The notes: generated by a model from the sequence alone, not told the origin. A stretch of 64,000 nt of DNA from Linnemannia elongata (GCA_036320915.1 JAXBDG010000008.1:2046001-2110000), one strand, 5' to 3'; numbered from the stretch's first letter, positions 11,525 through 23,087 are shown. Translations and numbers: made by a program.

Positions 11525-13893
11525 TTACTCAGAAACAATGCCGTGCAGGTTCTGCAGACTTTTGTTTTCTCGGCATTCTTGAACAAGTTCACCATTAGGT
11601 TTCCATGTCCGGACTTTGGCATCATCAGAACATCCACTCAGCTAGCACATATAAAGCAACAAACAATAAGTTAAGACATATCCACACCTGAAAAATCAAC
11701 AACGTGCGATGAAGGAGCAAGAAGACATACCTCGGTGCCATGGCCGAGATCCTTGGCCCAGTCAACACCCGTCACCTCTCGCTCATGACCTTGAAAGACG
11801 AGGGGCTTCCTCTGAGGCATGTTGATCTCCCACACGTAAAGGTCCTTGCTCGATCCTGCCGCAATGTAATTGCCGTCAGGAGACACACTAATCTTGATAT
11901 AATAGCTCGAGCACGCAAAATCACCACCACCAAATCGCTCGACAGGGTGACCCAGGGCCGTTGTGTTGTACATATAAATATTGTTGTCGGAGCTCAATGC
12001 ATACAAAGCTCGGCCGTCAGGCGAAAGGGCCATTGATGTCATTCCGTGTGCTCGTCTAGTCGTAGGCGTGTACTTGGACGTCTGAAGAGGTGTCGGGTAG
12101 TCGTGCTTAAAGTAAGTGCCATGTTTGCGCACATCCCAATATTTGATTGATCTAATGGAATAGAATGGCATGCAGGTCGGGTTAGCCATTACCCGATAGC
12201 TAGTTATGCCTCTTGCAGATTTTTCCTCTAATGCTTACCCGTCCAGTGATCCTGTGGAGGCAATGATGTGCTCGTTGTGAAGCATGTATTGCACTGCTGA
12301 TGCGGTGTTAGGGCCATCACTTCCATGCCTGGACTTCTTTGGTGGAACAGCGCGCGTTGTACTTGCATGTACGTTCAAAAGTCTATCCGCCGGTCTGTAA
12401 ACTGTCTCGCCTGTGGTAGATGTGGTGCTCGAACAGCGAGAGTCCCAAACCATTACCGCTCCATCCCTGGCCGCCGTCGCAAAGATAACTAAGAAGAAAG
12501 TATGAATATGGGGAGGGGTTAGGAAGAGTCTTGTGGAGATAAAAGGCATGAAGACACGTGCGGATTAATTGTGATACTCCTCTTACAATCGTCGTTGTGT
12601 TTCGTTGATACACTCTTAATGCTACCGGTGTGACCAGAAAACACTCCAATGCACTTTTTCGTTTCGACGTCGTGTATCCTTGCTGATTGATCGCCAGACA
12701 CAGAGATCTACACAATTGACAAAAACCAGGTGCATGGTGAGAATCCAAGTGCTAAAGTATAAAGGCATCGTGCAGAAGGTGTGGAAGAGAGCAACTCTTA
12801 CAATCTTGGAATCATCCTTTGTCCAGCAGAGATCGAAAATAGCATTCTGGTGAGCAAGGATCTGCTTTGTGGCGTCTATCACAACACAGACAAGAGATCG
12901 CAATAGGTGGTAAGTATCATGCTTGCCTGTCGTTTATGTCGGCATTTCAGCGATTCGTTTGAGAATTGGTGTTTTGTTTACCAGGATGTGATCCCTCTCG
13001 CCTGGTGTCAACAATATGTATGGTGCCATCCTCATCTCCAACTGCAAGATTCCTGGCCCCGTTGGCAACTAACAGCATTAACAAACATATAGCACACTCG
13101 AGGTCAGTCGTCACTTCATTTTATAAACAATAAGCGTTGGTTATTCACTTCACAGCCAGGCAATGAGGAGCAGATGTAAGCCATACCATTGTTGTATGCA
13201 CAAGAGAAGGGTGGGACGAGTGTAGCTCCATCCTGAGATACAAAGGAATAAACATCGCTCGGCCGACTGATATAATCCAGCATGTACTCTCGCGTTGAAA
13301 CTAACAAGTAGAAAATCAGAGTAATATCAACCGTTAGTCATTTTTTGTTTCCTGGGACACTAAATCACTTGCTCAGTTCTGATATGAACAGAAAAAGCAA
13401 GTGCTTTACCATAGTATGGCATGTTCCTCTGCAGTCCGAATGTCTGTCGCCGAGAAATAGTAGAGAGAATGCTGGTGGGTCGTGCAGTCTTGGCAGAATG
13501 CAAGAACAGTGGTCCTGTAGGCAGCATCGGAATAGGGTCCACAACAACAACAGTACTTGCTGGTGACTTTGTGGGCAACACTCCTCCAGCTTTTGCTGCA
13601 TTGCTCTTGGTTGCTGAGGGTTTTGTGGGTGAATGTTGAGGGGACAGGAAGCGTGCGATAGGATGTTCAGAGTCGTCGGTGAAACGTTTGAGGGATCTCT
13701 TTCGATTGAGCGACACTGACCCAGACTGGGCAGCAAAGAGGTCCAATAGCCCACGAGTTGGGTTATTCTCATCGCCTTGTCCGGCTGAACAGGTGAGGTT
13801 GGCGACCTGCTGGGCGGCTGTGTTTCCTGAACGACGTCCTGTGAGTGTGCGATGGGTGATGTCGCCGAGGGGCGCCTTGTTGGTTCCGGACAT
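11525..13893 (-). CDS. DTL: WD40 substrate receptor Cdt2/DTL of CRL4 ubiquitin ligase
   Basis: Eight exons in transcript order: 13410-13893, 13187-13300, 12982-13068, 12802-12875, 12587-12707, 12239-12488, 11731-12151, 11525-11641; 555 residues. Residues 1 to about 160 are a low-complexity Ser/Thr/Pro extension. The WD40 propeller follows, with ISVSGDQSARIHDVETKK, ARDGAVMVWDSRC, SIKYWDVRK, NIYMYN, SVSPDGNYIAAGSSKDLYVW and a final LSGCSDDAKVRTWKPNG. Two WDxR motifs (VWDSR, YWDVR) match the DDB1-binding DWD signature. Known role: with Cul4-Ddb1, Cdt2 recognises PCNA-loaded substrates such as Cdt1 and triggers their destruction in S phase or after damage. The C-terminus ends soon after the propeller, unlike the long animal tail. 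Assignment as DTL rests on remembered repeat sequences. Confidence 0.88.
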
Positions 13894-14085
13894 GGTGGGG
13901 GAGTTGAGTAACAAGAGGAATGGGGCAGAGTGGAGTGTGGAGGAGAATGAGGACGCAGCGGAGATGTCAAGTGAGAAGAGGGAGAAGAGGGTCAAAAGTC
14001 AAACGCGTCCACAAACAACAAAAAATAATAATGACCAGGACTGTTTATTACTATTAGTATCTACCACAAATACAAAAATACTGCT

Positions 14086-15010
14086 CTACCAGCCGGGGGC
14101 CAGAGAATCACCAAAAGAATCGCCGCCGCCACCACCACCGCCAAAGAAGCTGCTATCACCACCGCCACTACCGCTCTGGTCAAAGAAACCTCCACCACCT
14201 CCACCACCACCGCCTCCAAAGAAGTCATTTCCGCCGCTATTGCCACCCTGGTCAAAGAACCCACCTCCACCAGTCGAGTCTCCTCCTCCAAAGAACCCGC
14301 CACTGCCGCCATTATTATAGTCGCCATTTCCACTGAACCCGCCTCCATATCCATCATTGCCTCCAAAGAACCCACCACCATCATTATTGCTATAGCTTTG
14401 ATCGCCGTTTCCTCCATACCCACCTCCGCCGTGATGTTGACCAAACTGGTTGCCAATAAGCGTGCCAGCCAACAAACCCATCATTCCTCCCTTCGCCATA
14501 CTACCCATTCCACCGCTTCCCCCTCGTCCGAAACCACTGCTACCACCCATCATGCCATTGCCGTAGCCTTGGTTGCCTCGCTGATAGTACTGCTGCTGCT
14601 GTTGCTGGCTCATCTGCTGCTGGTACCCTCCTCCTCCACGGTTGTAGTTGGCGAGTTGCTGTTCGTACAGGTTCATTTGCTCGCGGAATTGAGCTGCGTC
14701 GTTGGCGCTGGAGGTTGGTCCGTTAGGGTGTTCCCATTGTCGCTGTCCGGTCGCAGTGTTGACGTAAAAGAGGTGCTGACTCTGAGGATCGTATTGGCAC
14801 AACCTACAAGTGAGAGGGAGAAAAGATGTCCATCAGCACCTGGCTTACACGTTCAAAAGAAAGTACGAGGTAGTCGCTTTCATTGGCAATCTCTTATTAC
14901 CAGCCTTTGGGCAAGTCGTAGGATCGTGGGGTTGGGAGAGTAGGAGGAGGGCCCATTGGGCGAGATGTGGCCCCTCCTCCGCCAGAGGGCGAGCTTAGAC
15001 ATGAACCCAT
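14086..15010 (-). CDS. WW-domain, glycine-rich protein with N-terminal MGSC
   Basis: Two exons, 14901-15010 and 14086-14803; 275 residues. The intron splits the first Trp codon of the WW domain, and joining restores it: LPKGW, then CQYDPQSQHLFYVN and TGQRQWEHP (about residues 33-64). The N-terminus reads MGSCLSS, a plausible N-myristoylation plus palmitoylation signal. After the WW domain come a Gln-rich segment, then GMMGLLAGTLIGNQFGQHH (a glycine-zipper-like stretch), then repeats built from Gly, Phe, Asn and Asp with recurring FFGG and FFDQ. WW domains bind Pro-rich ligands such as PPxY; no partner can be named. I do not recognise an orthologue with a known function. The dominant repeats make the C-terminal half probably disordered. 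An in-frame TTG start is not needed. Confidence 0.8.
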
Positions 15011-15336
15011 GTTGAAAATGTGAGTAATTAGGTGTATGAAGTATGTAGAAGTAGTAGTGTAAGGTATTAGTGGAGAAATAAGAGCTGAGTGCAGGAAATG
15101 GCGGGAAAAGAGGAAAGAAAAGTTTCTCTCTCCGCAGACAAAATGAGGCAGAAGTTTTAAAAGATTTTTTTTTTTTTTGTGTATGATTCATGCACGCCAC
15201 CAAATCACAAACGACGATCTCAAGATCTGTTTCAACAACGCCAGCCTAAGGGTGCTGTGTCATGTACACTTCCATTGGCTGTGCAATCCTTCAAAAGATT
15301 CTTTTTTATTCTTCTTATGCAGCACTAGTCAAAACA
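15011..15336. other. Intergenic, WW-gene leader and 3' flank of the K+ channel gene
   Basis: 326 nt between same-strand genes. A T run near 15166-15178 and a TTTATT (AATAAA on the minus strand) at 15305-15310 just past the channel stop. Nothing else seen. Confidence 0.5.
15305..15310 (-). terminator. Poly(A) signal of the TOK-type channel gene
   Basis: AATAAA on the minus strand, 27-32 nt beyond the stop codon at 15337. Confidence 0.5.
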
Positions 15337-18300
15337 TCAGATGACAGGTCTATTAGGGCTATTCGAAGGTTCGTCCACAGCAGTTGACCCATCCTCTCCC
15401 TCTGATGACATAAATGGAGGAACCTCATTGGTATGAATCGTATGAAGGGGAGGTCGCCTTGAGGCTCCTGCAGATCCGCGCCTCCGCTCAACACTAAACG
15501 ACTCGGGTATATGACCAAACCTGACGTCTCGACCTCTACTCGTTGACCTCCTTCGCTCTCTAGGGCCTCGACTGTGATGCAACGTCCTTGGCACCCTATC
15601 AGGCTCGCTCGACAGCTCGGCGACACCAGCATCGGAGGAATCGTCTTCGACCGAGCCCTTGCGCGTCTCGTCACTGGTGGTTCTAATATCAACACCATCG
15701 TTATTTTGCTGTCCAGCTGCACTCTCAGTGGCAATTGGCCATGACCTTGACCTTGACCTTGACCTCGACCTCGAGCGGTGGCGCCGATGATGGACCGGAA
15801 CTCCGCCATGTCGCAATTGACCTCTGGGTCGACGATTCTGGACATCTGGAACATCCCCCATGGTCCCCAGAAGCGTCCTTGCGATCCTTTCTTGATTTTG
15901 ATCCAATTCCTCGGTATCGTCCCCATCATCATCCTCCTCATATCCATCGTCTTCGTCAGTACCACTACCATCATCAAACCAACCGTCCAGTTCCTCCAAC
16001 TCATCCTCATCCTCGATCCCATCGTCAATTGCTCCATACGTGCCACCTAACTCAAACAGCCGCCTCCTTCTTGCTTGCAGCAGACGTCTCTGTCGCTCCT
16101 TGGCCTGCTGCCGTCTCACTCGCATCTTCCTCTCAGCTGCCTCCCAAGTCAACAGTCTTTGTAGCGCCTCGTCGCAAGTGTCTGTGAGGATCCGGAATTG
16201 CTTTGAGTACTCGATGAGGTGCTTCCAATGGATCGCAGAGATCGTGACACTCCCATCATGGTTGTGGCGGTGGGTTGTTACTAGTGGTGATTTGGCAGGA
16301 GCAGGTTGTAGAATTGGTGTTGTTTGTGTAGTGTGGCGATGAGGTTGAGATGCCTTGGATCGATTCTGTAGCGGATGAAGTCTCTCACTGTCTGAGTTGT
16401 TCTTTGTCGATGCGGTCGAGGACCCTTTTGGCCAAGCCCTTATGTTGAACTGTGACTCTGATGACGACGAGGAGATGGATGCTGTCGAGGGACCGGCTCC
16501 GTGATAGGTACCATTCGCCCTGAGATCCATAAAGTTCCGTCCCAGTGTCGCGATTGAATTCCTATGAATCGAACTGGTTGATGTGATGTCGCGCGAGATG
16601 GACGGACTGAGGAATGACGAATCGCTGAACTCTTCCTCCTCCTTCTCCAGGTAGTCCAGAATCTTGTCGGGTACCAGTGGGACCTGCGCCTTGGTCCTGC
16701 CATCCGAATTAGTAATCGCAGGTGATGTGGTTGGAGGAGCGGTAAGCGCGTTGGTGGCAGCACTCTCAGGCGAGGCGTAATCGAGACCGAGGATCTTTTG
16801 CAGCAAAGTGTCAAAGTCGCGTGAGACTTGAACAAGATTCCGAAGACTTCCCTGACAGGCATCGGCACTCCTTGGTGCGTCCGAATGTTCAGCGGCGACA
16901 GTGGAAGCAAGAGTCCGCAAAGTCTGCATTCGCTCCTCCTGTTGGCCTTCCTCCTGCGAATGCTCATTCTCCAGTACCTCGGCAAAAACATCCCCTTGTT
17001 CCAGATCGGTTTCGCTTGCTCGTCGGTTGGTGTTGTTCGATCCTTGCTCCATAAAACGCTCGCTCCGTCGGAGTTGGGTCTCGACGACATGTCGCCGCAG
17101 AGACTTGCTGAGAACTTCTGAGATCAACGACGCCAAGGACGTCAGCGTCACGACACCCATCAGACAGTAAGCCAAGAAGATGGCCCGACCAGCAAGTGAC
17201 AGCGGTACCAAATCGCCATATCCGATAGAAGAGAACGCAATGAAGCTGAAGTACATCGCCTGCCCATAGCTCCACGGCTCCAGTGCTTGATAGATAGCCG
17301 CCCCGGCGAGCCAGAAACACATAAAGATTGCAAAGCTGAACCGCAACCGCCGCCGGTACTCCTGCATGCTCTCCTTGTAAGCCAACTCCTTGTCAGCCTC
17401 GCGTTGCTTCTTGAGACTCGCCATGGGAGCGGCAATGCTGGCACAGTTGGCAGCCTCCTTGAATCCGCACACCCGACCGAATACATAGTACCATCGAACA
17501 ACCATCCCACGTAGCCTCTCCGACATACCCTGGCGATGGTGTTGGCTGTTGGTTTGAATCGCGTTGATGTTCCCAGCGGGGTTATATAGATCTGCATCCA
17601 TCTCAGTTTCGTCCGCAGGTGCTTCTTTGTTCTCGGCTGTCCTTGTTTCCGGAGAAACGCGGTCTACAGGCTCCTTTTCCGAAGAGTCAGTAATAGAGAT
17701 GCTCGGTATCCTCTGCTCCTTTGGATTGGGTGTCGATCCCTGACGATGAAAGAGTGCTGGCAGGCGAATAGTGGTCCCATGCGGTACAGTGAAATGTCGG
17801 CGGAATATTGAGTTTTGATGCGTCTCCGTTCCTGCTCCTGCCTGGCCTTGCAACAACTCCATTTTTTGGATATGCTCCAAAGCTTCCTGGATCCTTTTCT
17901 GTCGCTCCACCTCCCGTTGTCGTTCCTCCTTTCGCTCCAATCGTCGCGCCTCCTTTTTGGCTTTGCGTTCCTGAGCCCGAATGGCAAATTGGCGGTGCAG
18001 GTCCTCCAAGATTACATAGCGGATAGCGTTCACCGCCATGGCTATAGAACAAAAAGGAATGACAATTAATTGAGCCGCTCATTACTCTGTTTGTGCAATC
18101 CACTACGCATTGTATGCAAAGGATACCAAACACTTACCAAAGAGAACGATGCCGCCAGAGGCATAAAATACAACAAAGATGCGACCTCCTGCAGTTTTCG
18201 GCACGGTATCACCAAATCCAATGGTCGTAATAGTGATCATAACGAAGAACCTAGCACAAGGGGGAAAAAGTGGTCAAAGCGTGAAAAGTGAGCGAGTGGT

Positions 18301-19310
18301 CTGAGATGAAGACCAAGAAATCCAACAGACAACACCTTGCAACAGAGAGATCGCATACAATGCCTCGAGGAAGGTCCAGTCTTCGATCCAAATGAAAATG
18401 AGCGCGCCAATGGCCAGGTAGAAGCAAAAGGCCATAGCCTGAGCAATCAGCATTCGTTGCTTGTGAGTCACTCCTGAGCCTTGCAGACGGAATTGTGGGG
18501 TCCGGTGTAGGTCGATTGAGATCAGGACGGTCGCGGTGGTGGAGAAGGATAGCGAAGCAACCATGGACCAGAATCCTTCCAGGTAGACATATCCTTCTGA
18601 GGTCGGGTACATTAAGCAAAACGGGATAATTGCTCCGATACATAGCACATCTATGTCATGTCGAATTCGAAAGAAAAGTTCGTGGGTGAGATATCAATGT
18701 GTTTGACCACGTTTCAATTCCATGACGACCAATGAAAGATAGCGCACCTTGAAGGGAGGCGGTGATCAAGCTGAGGACAACGCTGTGCCAAATATGCCTT
18801 TCCAAGAACCGAGACAGGACGCAAAGGTTGCAGATGATGGCCATTACAAGAGCAGCGATGACCATGCCACTCATCCAGTGAGGGATAGGAACCTCAATTG
18901 GTGGACCCCATGTCTCGGTCGCGGGATTGTACTCCGGGCGTCCGACCCATTCGGATGTCAGTGACGGTACATTAATCAGAATAGAGGCCTAAAAAGATAG
19001 ATGGGTCAATTAGGTCCTTCTCTCTGATGATACTGTGGGGAAACAAACAGGAAATGCACCATTGACTTACAGGAATAATACATCCAATTGCCAGGGGCAT
19101 AATCCGATAGTTCGCATCGAGTTCATCCGTATCGATAGGAACATGATGTTTTGAGGGGTGCGCTGACCTGGGTTGACGACGATTCTTGGGTATAATTGAC
19201 TGCAGGAAAGTGATGCGTTTTGGTGGTGTTTGTAGTAGCCTTGTGTGGTGCTTCTCGGGATTGTTGGAGTGGGTGTTGCTGTCGTTGCCTCCTATTATGC
19301 CTGCGTCCAT
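15337..19310 (-). CDS. TOK-type two-pore outward-rectifier potassium channel, very large
   Basis: Five exons in transcript order: 19071-19310, 18748-18988, 18359-18650, 18138-18250, 15337-18041; 1,196 residues. Several hydrophobic segments (in exons 1-3) precede pore 1, ITTIGFGDT (about 267), which is restored only when the donor inside the Ala-Leu codons at 18358 is used. Pore 2, SSIGYGDLVP, is near residue 570 between two further membrane segments. Both filters (GFGD, GYGD) are intact, as in fungal TOK1 plasma-membrane K+ channels. Unusual points: the loop between the two pores contains about 230 charged cytoplasmic residues, with a Lys/Arg/Glu coiled coil beginning RKAKKEARRLERKEERQ, and the C-terminal tail is about 590 residues with acidic runs and an SRSRSRSRSRS stretch. 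Yeast TOK1 is about 690 residues. The last exon is 2.7 kb, long for this region. Confidence 0.88.
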
Positions 19311-19905
19311 TTTGACAATTCGTTCGTGTTACTGATTCGATCGCTCACACTGTCACACAACAGTTGTCGAGAATAGGTCCCGAGAGGATGGAGGATGAGA
19401 AGTGCTGCAGAGGGGATTAGATGGCCGATGAGAGAGAAGAGATGGCAGCATAGGAATGAGTTGTGAATGGAAATTAAGAAAGTGTGAAAGAGGAAAGGTG
19501 AGTATGATGTCTGGTATTGAACTCCCCGAACGTATTTTTTTTATTTTCAGCTGAAAACAAAATAAAAAAAATTAAAAAGCATATCGCACCGTTACGTTCC
19601 TGTCTGCAAGCCCCCTTCCTAATTTCCTCTCTGAAAGCGCAGCCCTGAAATTAAAAAAAAGGCAAATCTAGACCCTCCACTTGATGCACAATGTGGATGT
19701 ATTGTTTATCCCTTCCATTGACCAGGTTGTTTAGAAGGATCTTTCGGACGTCCATGCATGCAACGCATGTATGGATGTTTGTGCGCCGTTGACGCCTTCT
19801 TTTCTAGAAACCCCTTTTCTGTTGGGCATGTTTCACCACCAACTTGGCATTTTGCCACTAATTTTATTTTTTGGCTGTGACAGAGCGGGTGGCATCCTGC
19901 ACGAG

Positions 19906-19938
<33 letters not shown>
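19906..19938. repeat. Poly(A) run, 33 nt
   Basis: Uninterrupted A33 between two minus-strand genes. No flanking target-site duplication was seen that would mark it as a retroposon tail. Confidence 0.85.
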
Positions 19939-19940
<2 letters not shown>

Positions 19941-20017
19941 TGCCCTCCGAGTGAAGCAATAAGCGACCTAACCCAACCAAGACGCGAAAAATGGGAGCTA
20001 GGTTCTCGCTGAACTAT

Positions 20018-20023
20018 TTTATT
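20018..20023 (-). terminator. Poly(A) signal of M32 copy A
   Basis: AATAAA on the minus strand, 36-41 nt beyond the stop at 20059. Copies B and C have the same element at a similar distance. Confidence 0.55.
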
Positions 20024-20058
20024 TTGTGTCGATGAGTGAAGGATAGACGAGGTAGGTA

Positions 20059-21931
20059 TCAAAGGTCATAAATGGCAGTGTACTTTTCAGTCAAGCTCTT
20101 GACATACAACGAACTATCCAAGGGCTTGCCAGTCAACGCAAAGATCAAATCATCACCCGACTCATGCAACGACCCCGTCTCATGAACATTCTTGTTCAGC
20201 CACTCCTTCAACACAATCATGTTGCCCTTGGCTAGGTGCTCATCCAAATCGGGGATCTCCTCTCTGGCATGATTGTAGATCTGAACAGCGTAAATCGAGC
20301 CCAGAGTGTAGGTAGGGAAGTAGCCCATGATGCCGACGGACCAATGGATGTCCTGCAAACAACCTAGGCGGTCCTCGGTGACATCCAGACCGAGGTACTC
20401 CTTCATCTTGGTGTTCCAGAGTGCGGGAACGTCAGCGACTTGGATATCGCCTTCGATCAGAGCCTTCTCGATCTCGTAGCGGAGGATGATGTGCATTGAG
20501 TAGGTCACCTCATCGGCCTCCAGGCGGATGAGGGTGGGCTCAACACGGTTGAAGGCGAAGTAGAACTGGTCCACATCAACGACCTGGAGGTTTTCGCGGT
20601 CGGGGAACTGTTCCTTGAGGAGGGGCAGACTATATGTCCAAAAGGGCTTGCTCAACATAACCATTCGCTCCCTAATAAAATAGTGAGAGAGAGTCAGTGA
20701 ATAGATATTTCAACGGGTTGAGAGAAAGCACTCACGGCGATAAAACGGGAACTATTTTTTTCCTTACCAAAGAAGCGACTGGGACTCGTGAATGCCAACA
20801 GAGAGCGGCGACGAGACAGGAGTGTCGACGTACTCCTTGCTTCGACCCAGATCATACAGAGCATGACCAGCCTCGTGGATTGTACTCGTAATCCCCTCCT
20901 GGAAATTGTCCAAAGCATATCGGGTCGCCAACCGGACATCAGTAGGATGAACAGGCATGCAGAACGGATGGGTCGACTCGTCCAACCGACCCGCATCCAT
21001 ATCGAACCCCATCCGAGTCGGGAACTTGTCCGAGAACTCGGCCTGCTTCTTGATTTCGAAATCCCCCTTCAAGAACCCATTCTCGTGCTGAAAGTTCTTG
21101 GCCTTGATCTTGGCAATTAGGGGAATGAGATCCTTCTTCAGATCCGCAAACAATACTTGGAGACGATCGTCCTTGAACCCAGGCTCGTATCTGTCGACCA
21201 ACACCTGGTAGTAGCCCTTGTAGCACTCGTCTTCATCCGAAAGACCCTGAGCGGCACGCGCCTTCTGGTTGATCTTGCGCGCCTCCTCACAGACACCACC
21301 GTTAATCATGTAGGCGACCTTCTGGCGATTAAGCATGACTTGCTCCTCCAGCAGGGGAGCAAACTTTGACCAGTCCGACGCCTCGCGCGCCTCTTTCCAG
21401 GCACAGTTGGCCTTAGTGGTCGATGTTGCAAGGGCTCGGACGAGATCCTTGGGTACGACGGTCTCCTGTCTGTAGGACTTGAGGGCGATACGAATGTTGG
21501 CCAGCTCATAGGGGTTCAACTCGTTCGACAACTCTCCGGCCAACCGACGGCGCTCACATTCCTCCAGAAGCGCTCCCAATATGGGTGAAGTCTCCATGTC
21601 ATGGATGACTGCATCCAAGACAGCCGTCTGTTCATTTTTTAATCGAATAAAACAATTGTCATAGGTCAGAAAAAAATATAATGAAATAGTAGGTATGCGT
21701 ACCAATACGGACATACTGACAACGTATATCCATTTTTTTTACCTGGTTGGCGCGAGCATCTGCGGCATTCTTCGGCATCATGACCATTTGGTCCCACACA
21801 AGCACGCTGGAGATTCCCTTGATGTGGGAGATATCCTTGAGAAGAACAACAAGCTTCTCGTAGAGCGAGCGAGTGGACTCGATGGTCAAGTCGGATGAGG
21901 AGGAGGAGGTGGTGGAAGCAGAGACAGTCAT
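20059..21931 (-). CDS. M32 (Taq-type) metallocarboxypeptidase, copy A
   Basis: Three exons, 21743-21931, 20768-21627 and 20059-20671; 553 residues. The zinc motif is IHEAGHALYDLG (HExxH). The third ligand Glu is in GIHESQSLLW, which ends exon 2; the next intron splits that Trp codon. Exon 3 holds GCLQDIHWSVG and GYFPTYTLGSIYAVQ, typical of M32. No signal peptide or membrane segment, so probably cytosolic. M32 enzymes remove C-terminal residues with broad specificity, using one divalent metal. This copy has the most divergent conserved block: STHPFCMPVHPTDVRLATRY, where copies B and C have a GG-AHPTD version followed by TT(K/R)Y, so specificity or activity could differ. It is the 3'-most member of a three-gene array on one strand. 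Confidence 0.93.
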
Positions 21932-22054
21932 TTTTGTTTGGATGAGAGGCTAGGGACTATGGGTGTGAGTGTAGGTAGACAGACGAGAGAGAAGAGGATC
22001 GTTATTGGATTGCTGAAGATTGGATGAAGAGGGAAATGAAATAAGGGACGAACA

Positions 22055-22061
22055 TTATATA
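22055..22061 (-). promoter_or_regulatory. TATA-like element of M32 copy A
   Basis: TATATAA on the minus strand, about 125 nt before the ATG at 21931. Confidence 0.5.
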
Positions 22062-22360
22062 AATTTTGAGGAGACCAGGAAGAACATCACACGTTTTTGT
22101 TTTTTCTCATCAACGTCAATAAGGCTCTGCTGCACCAGAGATTTACGTTTTATTCCCTTGAACATAACCATAACGGTTTGAATGTATCGAAAAGAGATCC
22201 ATCCTCATCTACAACAGCTGTTCCTGACCGCCGTCATTTGTGCATTATGAGCCCGTCTTTATTGCGGGATGTCAAGTACAAAATGTAGGTTCTCCCATCC
22301 CTTTTCCTCGACTCTTCTCTTAGTGAATCGAATGTACTCCGATACAAGTGCAAAGCCTAA

Positions 22361-22379
22361 ATACTGCGGGCCGCAGTAT
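22361..22379. repeat. Perfect 19-bp palindrome with CGG-N-CCG core
   Basis: Nine-base arms ATACTGCGG / CCGCAGTAT around a single G. The CGG(N)CCG core resembles inverted half-sites of Zn2Cys6 regulators. It lies about 430 nt upstream of M32 copy A. Confidence 0.6.
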
Positions 22380-22900
22380 GAGATGTCTGAATCGACCCAA
22401 GATTCAACATAATTTTGATTGAAAAGAAGCATCGGGCTGTTGGATGGTCGTTGCGGGAAAGAAAGAAAAACAAAGGCCCAATTGCTCATGCATGCTGCAT
22501 GTCCATGCTGAGACAATTACACATTAACCAATTGCACTACGACTTTGTCTCTCTATAAAACTTCTTGGCATGACGCCTGATTGGAAAATAAGGGCCAAGT
22601 CTCTTGTCTCTACGCGATGCACCGTGTAAGCAAAAGAAAAAATAAACAGGCATTCGCTGTGTATAACCTTGACTGCGTCGTCTCAAAAACTAGGAGGTCA
22701 AAATATATCCATCTCCTATTCCCTTTCTTTTTCCTGTTTTGCTCATTATCCATGTGATAAAGTGCAAAGGTAATTGAATTGTGAATATCAGCGTCAAAGG
22801 TAGAAGCGAGGGGGAGGAACGCAGGCAAAGGGAATCATAGAATGATTTTTTTCTACACCCCTACACAAAATATTCCTGTCAGTCACCTTTTTCAAGTACC

Positions 22901-22926
22901 TTTTTTTTTTTTTTTTTTTTTTTTTT
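22901..22926. repeat. Poly(T) run, 26 nt
   Basis: Uninterrupted T26, read as poly(A) on the minus strand directly after the possible small coding stretch. Confidence 0.85.
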
Positions 22927-23087
22927 CAACACCTGCTTTTTGTAGGGTTTCAACAAGTGCTTCAAGGATATCGTCTTCCGCCAAGAGCGCATTTTCGGCA
23001 GCATGGTGGACGGCGGTGCCTGGAGCTTTACGTTTAATCGCAGCATCGGTAGGAGCAGGTGCAGTTGTACCATTGCAGTCGTTACTG
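22927..23087 (-). other. Possible small coding stretch or exon of unknown identity
   Basis: A minus-strand frame bounded upstream by TAA reads a soluble, helix-like peptide including DAAIKRKAPGTAVHHAAEN and LAEDDILEALVETLQKAG, then runs into lysines from the T26 tract. The composition (Ala, Glu, Leu heptad-like spacing) is more protein-like than the neighbouring frames. No ATG starts this frame; an acceptor-like CCAG sits at its beginning, so it would need an upstream exon. I do not recognise it. It could also be a gene relic or chance. Confidence 0.25.

Larger units (their letters stand above)
19311..20058. other. Intergenic, TOK promoter and 3' flank of M32 copy A
   Basis: 748 nt. Contains the channel promoter (19311 to about 19550), an A/T-rich stretch near 19550-19660, an A33 run at 19906-19938 and the poly(A) signal of copy A at 20018-20023. 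No gene seen. Confidence 0.5.

Noticed and set aside
13679..14320. Plus-strand Pro-rich frame over the WW gene
   Set aside because: Antisense of glycine codons (GGN to NCC) in the WW protein.
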